Origin: Herbaspirillum sp. SJZ107
GTDB taxonomy: Bacteria > Pseudomonadota > Gammaproteobacteria > Burkholderiales > Burkholderiaceae_D
Assembly (NCBI RefSeq): GCF_006715485.1
Contig: NZ_VFNH01000001.1
Span: 372,001-436,000, forward strand
DNA: 64,000 nt
Direction: 5' to 3'
Shown here: positions 16,345 through 25,441 of the stretch, one piece after another
How positions within the stretch are numbered: the stretch's first letter is position 1
Layout: every line of letters begins with the position of its first letter
Notes under the pieces: model-generated
Told to the model about the DNA's origin: nothing
The model's database searches: none
Seen by the model: only the letters and a program-made list of their open reading frames with translations
Translations under genes and position numbers: made by a program

Positions 16345-18690
16345 TTACTGCTTTCCGATCACCTTGACCAGCCCCGGCAAGGACCTGGCCAGCCCGCTAT
16401 CGCCGCCCGAGGCCGTCAGCTTGCCGCTGCCCTCGCTCCAGCGCAGCCGGGTGGTGGTCGACTTGCCCTTCTCGTAGTCATACGAGACGCCATCGTCGTC
16501 ATACAGGCTGAACTCGCCATCCTTGCCCGGGTACACCTGGATCTCGGCGATCGCCTGCCTGGTGGCGGTCGACTGGATGTCGGCGCCGATCGGCACGATC
16601 GAGCCGGCCTTGACGAATACCGGGATCTGGTCGATCGGCGCCGCCACTTTCATCCAGCGGCCGCCGGCCAGCTTTTCTTTCGTCCAGAAGTTGTACCAGT
16701 CGCTGCCGGCCGGCAGGTAGACGTCCTTCTCGGTCTGGCCCTGTTCCGTCACCGGCGCCACCAGGAAGGCCGGGCCGAACATGTACTCGGTGCCGATGTC
16801 GGCCACGTTCGGATCTTGCGGGAAATCCATCCACAGCGGCCGCATGAAGGGGGCGCCGGTGTCGTGGGTGAACTTGGCCTGGCTGTAGATGTACGGGATC
16901 AATTGATAGCGCAAGCGGTCATAGCGCGCCATGATCGTTTCCGCCGCCTTGCCGAAGGACCAGATGTCGGCCTGCTTGCGGTCGCCGTGCAGGCGCAGCG
17001 TCGGCAGGAAGGTGCCGTACTGGAACCAGCGCGTGTGCAGTTCCGGATAGTCGTGGTTCTGGCCGACGACGTCGCGCGCGTCGGACGGGTCCAGCAGCGG
17101 CGCCTTGGTGGCGCTGGTGGTCTGCGGCAGGTATTGCCAGCCACCGATGTCGTTGCCCCACAGCGCGATGCCGGACGCGGTCATGTTCAGGCCAGTCGGG
17201 ATCTGGCGCGCCAGCGCTTCCCAGGTCGGATTGATGTCGGAGGACCAGAACAGGGCGCCGGTGCGCTGCGAGCCGAGGTAGGCGGCGCGCGACAGGATCA
17301 ATACGCGCTTGTTCGGTTTCCAGGCGCGCATGTTGTCGGCGAAACCTTCGACGTGCAGCAGCGGGAACAGGTTGTGGAAGCGGTCGCCCGAGCCGATCGC
17401 ATACATGAAGCCGTCCGGCACCAGGTCGGGTTCGGTCTCGTCCAGCCACGGGTAATCGAAGCCGTGAGACAGGATATTGTCGCGCGACTTTTCCCAGAAC
17501 CACTGGCGTGCCTTGGGATTGGTGGCGTCGATCAGGCCGCCGGTGCGGTCGGAACGGAAGGGCAGGCCGTCGACGGTCTTGCCGTCCTTGTCCTTGAGCA
17601 GGTAACCCTTGGCATCGAGCTCGTTGAAGTAGCGGCCCGAGGTCTCGTAGCGCGGCCAGATCGAGATGATCGACTGCATGCCCATGTCGTGCAGCTGCTT
17701 GTTCATGCCGTCCGGATCGGGGAATTCGGCCGGGTTGATGTCCATCTGGCCCATGCGTGTCCAGTAGAACCAGTCGACCACCATCACGTCGAGCGGGTAC
17801 TGTTTCTGGCGGTAGGTATTCGCCACGCGCAGCACTTCCTGCTGGCTGTCGTAGCGAGCCTTGGACTGGATCAGGCCGAAGGCGGCTTTCGGTGGGATTG
17901 GGGTCTTGCCGGTCAGGCGGGCGTAGCCGGAATACAGTTCATCCGAAGAATTGCCGGTGATGACGAAGAAGCTGACGCGTTCGCCCACGTTCGACTGGAA
18001 GGCGGTCTTGCCGTGCACGCCGGCGACGAAACGGGTGGCGGATGGATTGTCCCAGACGATGCCGTAGCCCTTGGACGACACCATGAAGGGCACGCAAACG
18101 GTTTCGCCGGCCGGGGCGTCGTACCAGTGCTTGCAGTCGAGCACGCGGCCGCGCAGGTCGAGGCCGGACAGCGATTCCTGGTTCTGGCCCATGCCGTAGT
18201 AATGCTCGTCGCGCGGGGCCGCGAACGAGGCGCCGACCTGGTAAGTCTTTTCGCCGTTGACGGTATGCGGCGCCATTTCCCAGCCGGTCATGCTGAGGAT
18301 TTGCTCGCCGCGCGCATTTTTCACCTGCAGCCCGACCGACGCCAGCGCCGGCGCGAAGTATTTTTCGCCCTGGCTCGGCACGCGCGGCGCCGGGGCCGGG
18401 TTCACGTGCAGGGTCATGCCGGAGGAGGCGAAGGTGTCGCCGTCCGCGGCGCGGCTGTGGCGGAAGGCGCCATTCTCGGCGGCTTTCGCCAGGATGCCGT
18501 AGCCCGGACCTTTCAGGACCTGGTCCTTGTCGGCGGCGATCGTCACATGCACGATGTTGGGGCCGTAGGCTTCGACCGAGACCCAGGCGCCGTTCCTGTC
18601 CAGGGTGGTCAATGGTGCGGCGAAAGCCGCGGGGGTGAATGCCAGCGCCGATGCCAGCGCGGCCAAAGTGGTGTGGGGTGTCAGCCTCAT
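16345..18690 (-). CDS. Glycoside hydrolase family 31 alpha-glycosidase
   Basis: A 781-residue exported GH31 enzyme. Signal peptide at residues 1-24; then the N-terminal beta-sandwich, the TIM-barrel with DVMVVDWFYWTRMG and the nucleophile Asp417 in YPWLDETEPD; the likely acid/base Asp is in LFWSSDINPTWE near residue 485. A C-terminal beta domain includes LYDDDGVSYDYEKG, typical of GH31. Members hydrolyse alpha-glucosides or alpha-xylosides; the substrate cannot be fixed from sequence alone. The start ATG follows AGGAGACGGG. A LacI-type operator candidate lies about 150 bases upstream. Confidence 0.92.
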   Translation of the reverse strand: MRLTPHTTLAALASALAFTPAAFAAPLTTLDRNGAWVSVEAYGPNIVHVTIAADKDQVLKGPGYGILAKAAENGAFRHSRAADGDTFASSGMTLHVNPAPAPRVPSQGEKYFAPALASVGLQVKNARGEQILSMTGWEMAPHTVNGEKTYQVGASFAAPRDEHYYGMGQNQESLSGLDLRGRVLDCKHWYDAPAGETVCVPFMVSSKGYGIVWDNPSATRFVAGVHGKTAFQSNVGERVSFFVITGNSSDELYSGYARLTGKTPIPPKAAFGLIQSKARYDSQQEVLRVANTYRQKQYPLDVMVVDWFYWTRMGQMDINPAEFPDPDGMNKQLHDMGMQSIISIWPRYETSGRYFNELDAKGYLLKDKDGKTVDGLPFRSDRTGGLIDATNPKARQWFWEKSRDNILSHGFDYPWLDETEPDLVPDGFMYAIGSGDRFHNLFPLLHVEGFADNMRAWKPNKRVLILSRAAYLGSQRTGALFWSSDINPTWEALARQIPTGLNMTASGIALWGNDIGGWQYLPQTTSATKAPLLDPSDARDVVGQNHDYPELHTRWFQYGTFLPTLRLHGDRKQADIWSFGKAAETIMARYDRLRYQLIPYIYSQAKFTHDTGAPFMRPLWMDFPQDPNVADIGTEYMFGPAFLVAPVTEQGQTEKDVYLPAGSDWYNFWTKEKLAGGRWMKVAAPIDQIPVFVKAGSIVPIGADIQSTATRQAIAEIQVYPGKDGEFSLYDDDGVSYDYEKGKSTTTRLRWSEGSGKLTASGGDSGLARSLPGLVKVIGKQ

Positions 18691-18794
18691 CCCGTCTCCT
18701 GTCGGTATCGAATCGATCGGGCGACCGAGCGCACGGACGGATCGGATGGATGCCGCGCTTGAAGCCTGCTGGCTGTCTCCTGGATATCGCGTTC

Positions 18795-18852
18795 TGTGAC
18801 CGCTGGGTTCGCTTATTGTTGTGTGCGGCTATTGTGCATGTTAGCGGTCACA
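18795..18852. promoter_or_regulatory. Inverted repeat with LacI-type operator candidate
   Basis: TGTGACCGCT (18795-18804) and AGCGGTCACA (18843-18852) are a perfect inverted pair 38 bases apart. The right member extends to TGTTAGCGGTCACA (18839-18852), which fits TGnnAnCGnTnnCA, the general LacI-family operator pattern. It lies upstream of the GH31 gene. No LacI-type regulator gene is present in the window. Confidence 0.45.
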
Positions 18853-18869
18853 TATGCAATTAATAACTG

Positions 18870-20279
18870 TCAGGCGCTAACATTCGCCGCGCGCACGCGC
18901 AGTGCCGACAGCTTGTTGAGCGACCACGCCAGCAGCACGGCCGCCACCGTCAGGCCCAGCACCAAGCCGATCCAGAAACCGGTGGCTTGCATCGGCTGGG
19001 CCGGCGACCACGGGAACCAGCTAGGGGCCAGGCCCAGGATCCAGCCGACCGGCAGTGCCACGCCCCAGAACGCGATCATCTGGATCACCATCGGCGAACG
19101 CGTGACCTGATAGCCGCGCATCGCGGAGGCGGCCGCCACCTGGGTCGAGTCGGACAACTGGAACAGCGCGGCGAACAGCAGCAGCATGGCGCAGGTGGCC
19201 TGCACCGCCGCGTCCGAGGTGTACATCGCTGCAATCTGCCAGCGGAACAGGGCGATGAAGATCGCCGACAGCACGCCGAAAGCGATGCACATGCCGGTGC
19301 CGGTCCAGGCCACGAAGCGCGCCCGCACCGCATTGCCTTCGCCCATCGCCTGGCCGACGCGGGTCAGGGCGCCGATGCCGAAGCTGAGCGGTACCATGAA
19401 CACCAGCGACACGAAATTCAGCGCGATCTGGTGCGCCGACACCTGCACCACGCCGAAACGCGCCACCAGCAGGCTGACGATGCCGAAGGCGCTGACTTCC
19501 GCGAAATGGGTCACGCCGATCGGCAGGCCGAGGCGCAGCATGCTGCCGATCTCGCGCCAGTTCGGGCCTTCCCAGCGCGTGAACGGATAGGTCATGCGGT
19601 AGGCGCTGGAGACCTTGATCCAGATAACCATCGCCGCCAGCATCAGCCATACGCCGCTGGCGGTCGAGACCGCGCAGCCGAGCGCACCCAGCTTCGGCAA
19701 GCCGAACTTGCCGAACACCAGCATCCAGTTGAGCGCGATGTTGTACAGCAGCCCGCAGATGGCGATGACCATGATCGGCTTGGTCTGGTTGATGCTGGTG
19801 GTGTAGCCGTACAGCGCGCGGTAGCAGGCAAAGGCCGGCATGCCGAGGCTGATGATGTGCAGGAAGGTCTTGGCGCGCCAGGCCACGGCCGCTTCCAGGC
19901 CGATGTGGTCGAACAGCAGCGTGCAGGCATTCGCCGCCAGGCAGCCGACGATGCCGACGATCGCGCCCATCCACAGCGATTCGCGCACCGAATGCGAGAT
20001 CTTGTCGAAGCGGCCGGCACCCATCTCGTGCGCGACCACGGAATTCACCGCCATCATGACGCCCATCACGGTGACCAGGATGATCGACCACACGGAGGTG
20101 CCAAGCGATACCGCCGCCAGCTCGGCCGCGCTGACGTGCCCGGTCATCGCCACGTCCGCCACCCCCATGCCGACCGTGGCCAGCTGGCCGACCAGCATCG
20201 GCCACGACAGGCGCCACAGGGTGGCGATCTCGGTGCGGACGGGAGAAGAGGCGGGGGCGGCGGATACGGTGGACGTCAT
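18870..20279 (-). CDS. MATE-family multidrug efflux transporter
   Basis: A 469-residue inner-membrane protein with 12 predicted hydrophobic helices in two repeats, starting LWRLSWPMLVGQLATVGMGV. Conserved MATE features include VADVAMTGH, GALGCAVST and the second-half LGLPIGVTHFAEV. NorM-type members exchange Na+ or H+ for cationic drugs. It lies upstream of GH31 on the same strand, with a 179-base gap carrying the operator candidate, so joint transcription is uncertain. Confidence 0.93.
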   Translation of the reverse strand: MTSTVSAAPASSPVRTEIATLWRLSWPMLVGQLATVGMGVADVAMTGHVSAAELAAVSLGTSVWSIILVTVMGVMMAVNSVVAHEMGAGRFDKISHSVRESLWMGAIVGIVGCLAANACTLLFDHIGLEAAVAWRAKTFLHIISLGMPAFACYRALYGYTTSINQTKPIMVIAICGLLYNIALNWMLVFGKFGLPKLGALGCAVSTASGVWLMLAAMVIWIKVSSAYRMTYPFTRWEGPNWREIGSMLRLGLPIGVTHFAEVSAFGIVSLLVARFGVVQVSAHQIALNFVSLVFMVPLSFGIGALTRVGQAMGEGNAVRARFVAWTGTGMCIAFGVLSAIFIALFRWQIAAMYTSDAAVQATCAMLLLFAALFQLSDSTQVAAASAMRGYQVTRSPMVIQMIAFWGVALPVGWILGLAPSWFPWSPAQPMQATGFWIGLVLGLTVAAVLLAWSLNKLSALRVRAANVSA

Positions 20280-20351
20280 GGTTCGGGGCAGCTGGCGAAA
20301 CCCCGGATTGTACTGACTAATTGCTAAGGCCGGGTGACGGTACCTCCCTGC

Positions 20352-20398
20352 AAAAGCGGCCGGGGCAGCCGCCGCATCGACGGTGCTGCCCCGGCCGG
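20352..20398 (-). terminator. Terminator of the PEP-CTERM gene
   Basis: A 13-bp perfect stem (CGGCCGGGGCAGC with GCTGCCCCGGCCG) is followed on the minus strand by a TTTT tract. Confidence 0.85.
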
Positions 20399-20424
20399 GT
20401 ACGACGCTTCAGGCACAGCGCGGA

Positions 20425-21024
20425 TCAGTGCACCTGCTTGGCGGCGCGGCGGCGGTAGCCCAGCGCGGCCAGGCCGGCGCCGATCAGTAGCGCGCTTGCC
20501 GGTTCCGGCACCTCGCCGCCCGGGGTACCCGGATCGACCGGCGGCAGTACGGTGCCGCCTTCCACGTTGAAGGTGATGGTGCCGAAGTTCCAGCGGCCAT
20601 CCGTGCCGGATAAATCGTCGAAATCTTCGTAGAACTCCAGGCGCAGGATGCCGTCGGCGCCGACGTTGAAGGACAGGCCCAGGGCTGTCAGGTCGGCCGA
20701 GTCCGAATACGTTGCCGTGCCCGGAAATTCGTCACCCGCGCCCGGATTGAAGATAACGCCCTCGAAAAAGTCGGAATCGGTGAATGCCAGGCCGATTTCC
20801 GACAGCCAGCTCGGCGTGAAAGCCGTCACGTTGACAGAATAGCTAACGGCGGTGATGGTCGCATTGGCACCGACATTGTAGGTCAGCACCGTATTGCCTG
20901 GATCGCCGAGTTCGCCATTGCTCTGGACGCCGGCGATATCAACCGTGAGGGGTGCAGCAAACAGCGACGTGCATGCAAAAAACGACAGGCTGGCAAGTGC
21001 TTTGGCAACGGAACTCAGCTTCAT
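20425..21024 (-). CDS. PEP-CTERM sorting-domain protein
   Basis: A 199-residue secreted protein with a signal peptide (to about residue 23), a beta-rich domain with no recognised function, and a C-terminal PEP-CTERM signal: VPEPA, a hydrophobic helix and a basic end (GYRRRAAK). PEP-CTERM proteins are processed by the exosortase EpsH/XrtA and are linked to exopolysaccharide and floc formation. The ATG at 21024 has AGGGAGG upstream. A strong sigma-54 promoter lies just upstream, and a perfect terminator follows the gene. No exosortase gene is in the window. Confidence 0.88.
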   Translation of the reverse strand: MKLSSVAKALASLSFFACTSLFAAPLTVDIAGVQSNGELGDPGNTVLTYNVGANATITAVSYSVNVTAFTPSWLSEIGLAFTDSDFFEGVIFNPGAGDEFPGTATYSDSADLTALGLSFNVGADGILRLEFYEDFDDLSGTDGRWNFGTITFNVEGGTVLPPVDPGTPGGEVPEPASALLIGAGLAALGYRRRAAKQVH

Positions 21025-21057
21025 CAAAACCTCCCTAATTGTTTGAGTCCCTCGTGT

Positions 21058-21075
21058 ATGCAACTACTGTGCCAA
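21058..21075 (-). promoter_or_regulatory. Sigma-54 (RpoN) promoter of the PEP-CTERM gene
   Basis: On the minus strand the sequence is TTGGCACAGTAGTTGCAT: the -24 GG and -12 GC doublets are separated by the required 10 bases, and the site agrees with the consensus TGGCACn5TTGC(A/T). The predicted transcript start is near 21048, leaving about 24 bases of leader before the ATG. Confidence 0.8.
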
Positions 21076-21415
21076 GGAAATCATATTAACTAGCTTATTG
21101 ATTCCATTTGGAAAAGTTAATAAAGATTAATATTAGTTATTGATGAGTGTAAAAAATATCGGCACTTTAATTCCCAGATCGGGTAAGACGGCGATTCTTA
21201 TCGCGCTTATCCAAGCCGTCTTGTTATTTCCCGATAACCAGTATTATTAAATAGAGGAATTAAATAAATCCTTACATAAACTTTAACCGTTGCCTTGAAG
21301 CTTTGTGCCACGGCATTCTTGCAAAATCGTATTTAGTTGAAAAGCAAGCTTACGAACCTCATATGACAGCTCAGTGAACCATCCAACCCGATTGAATTGA
21401 TCCAGGAGCAAGCTC
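21076..21415. other. AT-rich intergenic region between PEP-CTERM and cbpA genes
   Basis: About 340 bases without a gene. It holds nested inverted repeats, AAGACGGC/GCCGTCTT (21185-21222) inside ATCGGG/CCCGAT (21178-21235), centred roughly 130 bases upstream of the sigma-54 promoter, where an enhancer site for a sigma-54 activator would be expected. The remainder is AT-rich, and the cbpA promoter must lie in its right part. Confidence 0.55.
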
Positions 21416-22369
21416 GTGGAATACAAGGACTACTACAAAATACTCGGCGTGGAACGCACGGCGTCCGCCGACGAGATCAAGAAGGCATACCGCAAGCTGG
21501 TGCGGCAATATCATCCCGACGTCAGCAAGCACAAGGATGCCGACGCCAAGACCAAGGAAATCAACGAAGCCTACGACGTGCTGGGCGACGCCGAGAAGCG
21601 CGCCGCCTATGACGAACTCGGCCGTGGCTACCGGCCCGGACAGGAATTCCGGCCGCCGCCCGACTGGGGTTCGCAATTCGACTTCAATGGCGCCGAAGGC
21701 AACGATTTCTTTGCCGACCTGTTTGCCCACGTCGGCCGGCGCAGCCGCGCTGCCGGTGCCGGACCAGGCGCCGGCATGGGTGGCATGGGCGGCGGCTTCC
21801 GCATGGCCGGCGAGGACATCCATGCCGCCATCGCCATCGACCTGCGCGACGCCTACCAGGGCGCCACCCGCACGGTGACCCTGCGCGTGCCCGAACAGGA
21901 TGCGTCGGGCCGCACCGTCACGCGCGACAAGACCCTCAGCGTCACCATCCCGAAGGGCATCACCCCGGGCCAGCAGCTGCGCATGAAGGGGCAGGGCCAC
22001 CCCGGCATCGGCGGCGGGCCGGCCGGCGACATCTACCTCGAAGTGCAGCTGAACCCGGATGCGCGTTACCGCCTCGAAGGCACCAACGTCTACGAGAACG
22101 TGCCGGTGGCGCCATGGGAAGCCGCGCTCGGCGCCAGCATCTCGGTACCGACGCCGTCCGGCCCGGTCGAGGTGACGGTGCCGCCCGGCTCCCAGAGCGG
22201 GCGCAAGCTGCGCCTGAAGGGCCGCGGCATCCCGGCGGCGCAGCCGGGCGACCTGTACCTGATCCTGGACGTGGTGCTGCCGCCCGCCAGCAGCGACCGT
22301 GCGCGCGAGCTGTACGAGGCGATGGCGCGCGACCTGGCCTTCAATCCCCGTGAACGCATAGGAGCATGA
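21416..22369 (+). CDS. cbpA: DnaJ-like co-chaperone CbpA
   Basis: A 317-residue DnaJ-class protein: J domain at residues 1-70 with the HPD motif (RQYHPDVSKH), a Gly/Phe-poor linker (AGAGPGAGMGGMGGGF), and DnaJ C-terminal domains I and II without the zinc-finger, which is the CbpA layout. It stimulates DnaK and in enterics binds nucleoid DNA. The GTG start at 21416 has AGGAG 9 bases upstream. The modulator gene cbpM follows after 1 base, confirming the call. Confidence 0.94.
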   Translation: MEYKDYYKILGVERTASADEIKKAYRKLVRQYHPDVSKHKDADAKTKEINEAYDVLGDAEKRAAYDELGRGYRPGQEFRPPPDWGSQFDFNGAEGNDFFADLFAHVGRRSRAAGAGPGAGMGGMGGGFRMAGEDIHAAIAIDLRDAYQGATRTVTLRVPEQDASGRTVTRDKTLSVTIPKGITPGQQLRMKGQGHPGIGGGPAGDIYLEVQLNPDARYRLEGTNVYENVPVAPWEAALGASISVPTPSGPVEVTVPPGSQSGRKLRLKGRGIPAAQPGDLYLILDVVLPPASSDRARELYEAMARDLAFNPRERIGA

Positions 22370-22370
22370 G

Positions 22371-22688
22371 ATGGTGATTCAGCAAAGCCTGAGTGGCGTG
22401 CTGCTGGAGGACGTCGCCCTGACGCTCGAGGAACTGGCACGCGCCTGCGATGTGGAACCGGACTGGGTGGTACGCCACGTGCACGCGGGCGTGCTCGGCA
22501 GCCAGCCGGAAGTGCAGGTGACTGCCTTGCGCTTCCGCAGCATCGACCTGATGCGCGCGCGCCGCCTGCTGCGCATCGAACGCGATTTCGACGCCAACGA
22601 AGACCTGGCGGCCCTGGTGGTCGACATGGCCGACGAGATCCGCCGCCTGCGCACACGCATGCACGTGCTGGGCAATAAAACGGCTTGA
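22371..22688 (+). CDS. cbpM: Chaperone modulator CbpM
   Basis: A 105-residue MerR-like helical protein (LTLEELARACDVEPDWVVRHVHAGVL, FRSIDLMRARRLLRIERDFDANEDLAAL). CbpM binds the J domain of CbpA and inhibits both its co-chaperone and its DNA-binding activity. It is immediately downstream of cbpA, as in other genomes. Confidence 0.92.
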   Translation: MVIQQSLSGVLLEDVALTLEELARACDVEPDWVVRHVHAGVLGSQPEVQVTALRFRSIDLMRARRLLRIERDFDANEDLAALVVDMADEIRRLRTRMHVLGNKTA

Positions 22689-22762
22689 AGGAGCGGGCCT
22701 GAACGGACTCATGTACATCAAGGGTTTGCGCTAGAATCGGTCGATCCGATTGCGCAAACCCC

Positions 22763-24094
22763 ATGTTCAAGCTACCCACCACCGCCACCGCCCCGTTCTG
22801 CCCCTCCGAAGTCTCCGGTACCGTCACCGTCCCCGAGAGCGACCCGTTCTGGAAGAAAGTCATCCGCTACGCCGGCCCCGGCCTGATGGTGTCGGTCGGG
22901 TACATGGACCCGGGCAATTGGGCGACGGCCATCCAGGGCGGCTCCCAGTTCGGCTACCAGTTGCTGTTCGTGGTGGTCCTGTCGAGCCTGGCGGCGATCG
23001 TGCTGCAATGCCTGAGCATGCGGCTGGGCATCGTCACCGGCAAGGACCTGGCCGTGCATTGCCGCGAACAGTATTCGCCGCTGTCGGCCAAGGCGCTGTG
23101 GCTGTTCGCGGAACTCTCGATCATCGCCTGCGACCTGGCCGAGGTGCTCGGCTGCGCGCTCGCCTTCCATCTGCTGCTCGGGGTGTCGCTGCCGACCGGG
23201 GTGGCGCTCACCGCGCTCGACACCCTGCTGATCCTGGCGCTGAAGGGCAAGGGTTTCCGCCAGCTGGAAGCCATCATCCTGGCGCTGATCGCCACCATCG
23301 CCGTCTGCCTGTTCGCGGAACTGGCGCTGGTCTCGCCCGACTGGCATGCAGTGGCAGCCGGCCTGCTACCCTCGCTCGAAAAAATCGCCGACCGCGACGC
23401 GCTCTACCTCGCCATCGGCATCCTGGGCGCGACCGTGATGCCGCACAACCTGTACCTGCATTCGTCGGTGGTGCAGACCCGCGTCGCTTCGCTCGGCATG
23501 CAGGGACGGGAAGGGCGGCTGGCCGAAGCGATCGCGATGTCGCGCATCGACACCATCGTGTCGCTGATCCTGGCGCTGTTCATCAACGGCGCCATCCTGG
23601 TGCTGGCCGCGGCTGCTTTTCACAAGCCGGGCGGGGGCAACGTGATGGACATCGACCAGGCCTATTACCTGCTGGCGCCGGTGGCCGGCACCGCCATGGC
23701 CGCCATCCTGTTCGGCCTGGCGCTGCTGGCGTCCGGCCAGAGCTCGACCTTTACCGGCACCATCGCCGGCCAGGTGATCATGGAAGGCTTCCTCAAGATG
23801 AAGATCCCGTGCTGGCAGCGGCGCCTGATCACGCGCGCGCTGGCGCTGGCGCCGGCCATGGCCGGCGTGCTGACGCTGGGGGACCATGCGGTCGGCAAGA
23901 TGCTGGTCGGCAGCCAGGTCGTGCTCAGCATGCAGCTGCCGTTTGCCATGTACCCGCTGATCCGCCTGACCGGCCGCAGCGACCTGATGGGCCGCTTCGT
24001 GAATGCCTGGTGGACGGCGATCCTGGCCTGGTGCCTGTTCGTGGTGATTTCCGCCGCCAACATGTGGATGGTGTGGCAGGCGCTGTCCGGCTGA
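22763..24094 (+). CDS. mntH: Nramp-family divalent metal transporter MntH
   Basis: A 443-residue membrane protein with 11 predicted helices. The Nramp metal-binding motifs are intact: DPGN in helix 1 (YMDPGNWATAIQGG) and MPHNLYLHSS in helix 6. These proteins import Mn2+ (and Fe2+) with protons. The ATG at 22763 is preceded by a TAGAAT box near 22732. No MntR or Fur box was recognised. The gene is followed by a 90-base gap and the PfpI pair. Confidence 0.94.
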   Translation: MFKLPTTATAPFCPSEVSGTVTVPESDPFWKKVIRYAGPGLMVSVGYMDPGNWATAIQGGSQFGYQLLFVVVLSSLAAIVLQCLSMRLGIVTGKDLAVHCREQYSPLSAKALWLFAELSIIACDLAEVLGCALAFHLLLGVSLPTGVALTALDTLLILALKGKGFRQLEAIILALIATIAVCLFAELALVSPDWHAVAAGLLPSLEKIADRDALYLAIGILGATVMPHNLYLHSSVVQTRVASLGMQGREGRLAEAIAMSRIDTIVSLILALFINGAILVLAAAAFHKPGGGNVMDIDQAYYLLAPVAGTAMAAILFGLALLASGQSSTFTGTIAGQVIMEGFLKMKIPCWQRRLITRALALAPAMAGVLTLGDHAVGKMLVGSQVVLSMQLPFAMYPLIRLTGRSDLMGRFVNAWWTAILAWCLFVVISAANMWMVWQALSG

Positions 24095-24184
24095 CCGGCG
24101 AACTCGCCCTGCATGCGGGCGCCGCCGCCGCGCCGCCCTCTCTACAATCGATCTCCCGATAGTCACGCTACGCAAGGAGGTCAT

Positions 24185-24742
<558 letters not shown>

Positions 24743-24826
24743 ATGCCTGCAGGACACCGCGCGCCGTGCCGTCCGCCACGTGCCTAGAATGGTTCCATGA
24801 CTATTTGACGAATCATGGAGGTTCTT

Positions 24827-25417
24827 ATGTTGGAACAAGCTGCCGGCAAGCCGCTGGAAGGCATCCGCGTCGCGATGCTGATGACCGATGGTGTGGAACA
24901 GATCGAATACACCAGCCCGCGTTCCTTCCTCGAAGAAAACGGGGCGACCGTGGTGCTGGTATCGCCCAAGCCGGCCGGCGCAGAGGTGCAGGGCTTCAAC
25001 CAGCTGCAGCCGGCCGACAAATTCAAGGTCGAGCTCAATGTCGCCGACGCCAACCCGGCCGACTTCGACGGGCTGGTGCTGCCGGGCGGCGTCGCCAACC
25101 CGGACCAACTGCGCATGAGCAAGGAAGCGATCGACTTCATCCGCGGCTTCCCGGTCGAGGAAAAGCTGGTCGCCGCGATCTGCCACGGTCCCTGGACCCT
25201 GATCGACGCCGGCATCGCCACCGCCAAGCACCTGACCAGCTGGCCGAGCCTGAAACGCGACCTGACCAATGCCGGCGCCGAGTGGACCGACGACGAGGTC
25301 GTGGTCGATGCGCGCCTGGTCACCAGCCGCAAGCCGGACGACCTGCCGGCCTTTAACGATGCGCTGCTGAAGGAACTGCTGCTGGCGCCGGGGAACGACC
25401 CCGGGCCGACGTCCTGA
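24827..25417 (+). CDS. DJ-1/PfpI-family protein, copy 2
   Basis: A 196-residue paralogue of the preceding protein, with the same elbow (AAICHGPW, Cys119) and near-identical blocks VLPGGVANPDQLR and TSRKPDD. The two genes are 84 bases apart in the same direction, consistent with tandem duplication. The ATG at 24827 is chosen because GGAGG overlaps an upstream in-frame ATG at 24815 that would otherwise be the start. It carries a short extra C-terminal tail. Confidence 0.88.
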   Translation: MLEQAAGKPLEGIRVAMLMTDGVEQIEYTSPRSFLEENGATVVLVSPKPAGAEVQGFNQLQPADKFKVELNVADANPADFDGLVLPGGVANPDQLRMSKEAIDFIRGFPVEEKLVAAICHGPWTLIDAGIATAKHLTSWPSLKRDLTNAGAEWTDDEVVVDARLVTSRKPDDLPAFNDALLKELLLAPGNDPGPTS

Positions 25418-25441
25418 GCGCCGGCCTGACGCTTGACTGAT

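Noticed and set aside
13771..18762. Long plus-strand open frames over the DPP-IV and GH31 genes (783 and 812 codons)
   Set aside because: Both are antisense shadows of conserved genes with catalytic motifs; their predicted proteins are His/Arg/Gln/Gly-rich with no domain.
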